Positions 22,394 to 23,682 of a stretch of DNA of 23,682 bases are shown piece after piece. This DNA is from Clostridia bacterium (GTDB taxonomy: Bacteria > Bacillota > Clostridia > Christensenellales > Borkfalkiaceae): the NCBI GenBank assembly GCA_017505675.1, contig JAFVOV010000007.1, positions 1 to 23,682 on the forward strand, given 5' to 3'. How positions within the stretch are numbered: position 1 is the first letter of the stretch; each line of letters opens with the position of its first letter. The translations under genes and the position numbers were made by a program. The notes below the pieces were generated by a model that saw only the letters and a list, made by a program, of their open reading frames with translations, searched no databases and was not told the origin of the DNA.

Positions 22394-23438
22394 CTTTTGC
22401 CCTGTAAAAAAAATAAGGGTTAAAGCGTCAGGGGAATACGACGTTTTAATAGGGCGTAATCTTTTAGATAATATAGGCTCGCTTATAAAAGAAGTTGCGG
22501 GTAGTTGCAAAATCGCGCTAGTTACCGACGACACGGTAAACGCGCTTTACGCAGATAAAGTTTTGCTTTCGCTTAAAAACGCGGGGTATACCGCAGTTAA
22601 ATTCGTTTTTCCGCACGGCGAGCAAAGCAAGAATTTAAATGTTTACGGTCAAATACTTAACTTTTTGGCGGAAAATGAAATTACCCGTACGGACTGCTTG
22701 GTTGCGCTCGGTGGCGGAGTGGTTGGCGATATGGCAGGTTTTGCTGCTGCAAGTTTTTTGCGCGGAATAAAATACGTTCAAATTCCAACAACGCTCTTAT
22801 CGCAAATTGATTCTTCGGTTGGTGGGAAAACGGCTATTGATTTACCTTTAGGTAAAAATTTGGTCGGCGCGTTTAAGCAACCGGCGTTAGTTGTTTGTGA
22901 CGTGGATACCCTTTCATCTCTCCCTAAAGAAATTTTTATAGACGGTATGGGCGAAGCGGCAAAGTACGCGCTTTTAGATAAAAAAGTTTACTATTTAATT
23001 TGTGGCGGTGAATACGCAATAGAAGAACTTGTTTATCTTTCTATCGATTATAAACGCAGGGTGGTTGAAACAGATGAGTTTGAAAGCGGTTTAAGAAAAC
23101 TGCTTAATTTAGGGCATACCCCCGCGCACGGAATAGAAAATTTAAGTGGATACACTATTCCGCACGGTAGGGCGGTTGCTATGGGGCTTGATATTATACT
23201 TAACGCATCTTTTAAGCGCGGTTATATAAGTAAAAACGATTATGTAAATATGTTAAGCGCCGTTAAAAAGTGCGTGGGTGAAAACATTTGTCCTTACGAA
23301 ATTGAAAAAATAGCCACAGCCGCGCTGTCTGATAAAAAGCGTAGCGGTGATTATATAACGGTTATCGCGGTGCACGGCGTAGAAGATTGTCGTCCGGAAA
23401 AAATCAAAGTAATTGAACTTGCGGAGTATCTTAAATGA
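22383..23438 (+). CDS. aroB: 3-dehydroquinate synthase
   Basis: AroB converts DAHP to 3-dehydroquinate using NAD and a divalent metal. The 351 residues contain HGEQSKN, ALGGGVVGDMAGFAAASFLRG (NAD-binding, Gly110-Asp116), QIPTTLLSQIDSSVGGKTAID, GMGEAAKYALL and LLNLGHTPAHGIE with metal-ligand histidines. AAGGAG lies 8 bases before the ATG, inside tyrA. The last codon overlaps the aroA start by 4 bases (ATGA). Confidence 0.97.
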   Translation: MTSNFCPVKKIRVKASGEYDVLIGRNLLDNIGSLIKEVAGSCKIALVTDDTVNALYADKVLLSLKNAGYTAVKFVFPHGEQSKNLNVYGQILNFLAENEITRTDCLVALGGGVVGDMAGFAAASFLRGIKYVQIPTTLLSQIDSSVGGKTAIDLPLGKNLVGAFKQPALVVCDVDTLSSLPKEIFIDGMGEAAKYALLDKKVYYLICGGEYAIEELVYLSIDYKRRVVETDEFESGLRKLLNLGHTPAHGIENLSGYTIPHGRAVAMGLDIILNASFKRGYISKNDYVNMLSAVKKCVGENICPYEIEKIATAALSDKKRSGDYITVIAVHGVEDCRPEKIKVIELAEYLK

Positions 23439-23682
23439 ACGTTAAAATAAAAAAGGGAAAGATAGGTGGGATTATATCCGCTATTCCTTCAAAATCATAC
23501 GCGCATAGAATTTCTATATGCAATTTTTTGTCGGGTAAAGAGCCTACCGCGCGTTGCAACGGGTTTTCTTCAAACGATATAGCAGTTACGGAAACCTGTT
23601 TAAGAGCTCTTCTTTCTGGCGGGAAAACGCTTGATGCTGGGGAATCCGGCTCAACGCTTCGTTTTTTACTTCCGCTTGTGGC
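23435..23682 (+). CDS. aroA: 3-phosphoshikimate 1-carboxyvinyltransferase (EPSP synthase), cut by the window end
   Basis: Only the first 82 codons are present. AroA transfers the enolpyruvyl group of phosphoenolpyruvate to shikimate 3-phosphate. The N-terminal family pattern is clear: AIPSKSYAHRISI (Lys20, Arg25, corresponding to the usual PGSKSxxxR) and GESGSTLRFLLPL, the counterpart of GNAGTxxR. GGAG lies 9 bases upstream and the ATG overlaps the aroB stop, so it belongs to the same operon, which continues beyond the window. Confidence 0.92.
   Translation, partial: MNVKIKKGKIGGIISAIPSKSYAHRISICNFLSGKEPTARCNGFSSNDIAVTETCLRALLSGGKTLDAGESGSTLRFLLPLV

Overview
The window reads as chromosomal DNA of a low-GC, anaerobic-type Firmicute (Clostridia-like). 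The evidence is the AT-rich wobble positions, strong AGGAGG-type ribosome binding sites, sporulation-associated genes (yqfC, yqfD, ylbJ), a bacillus-type DAHP synthase, a clostridial-type pyruvate,phosphate dikinase, and the conserved yqf-era-recO and rsmD-coaD neighbourhoods. No phage, plasmid, tRNA, rRNA or CRISPR was seen. Almost every gene is a recognisable housekeeping gene; the unusual material lies between genes and in small sequence details.

Layout. (1) 53-2829: a small membrane protein on the minus strand, divergent from an aconitase-family hydratase with its own near-consensus promoter and terminator. (2) 2927-7822: a tight plus-strand operon yqfC-yqfD-pgpH-ybeY-era-yqzL-recO (sporulation, c-di-AMP turnover, ribosome maturation, recombination). 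It lacks the usual phoH gene. (3) 7822-7995: a non-coding inverted-repeat element, a MITE by structure, with a perfect 8-bp target duplication, inserted exactly in the recO stop codon. (4) 8217-10847: monocistronic ppdK with promoter and terminator. (5) 10994-14530: degV with a palindrome at its transcription start, then alr, an unknown membrane gene, rsmD and coaD. ylbJ is convergent and overlaps the end of coaD. (6) 15536-20050: rarA, interrupted by an in-frame amber codon, then tex and a YihY-type membrane protein. (7) 20088-23682: the aromatic amino acid operon aroF-tyrA-aroB-aroA (aroA runs off the window).

The standout is the leader of the aromatic operon. A consensus promoter is followed by a 20-codon reading frame with its own ribosome binding site and the run Tyr-Phe-Tyr-Phe-Tyr-Phe. 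Next come an antiterminator arm that starts at the stop codon and a strong intrinsic terminator. This is the anatomy of a translation-coupled Phe/Tyr attenuator. Between the terminator and aroF lie two 43-bp direct repeats of unknown nature.

All gene names rest on motif and order recognition from the translated sequence. No database search was possible.
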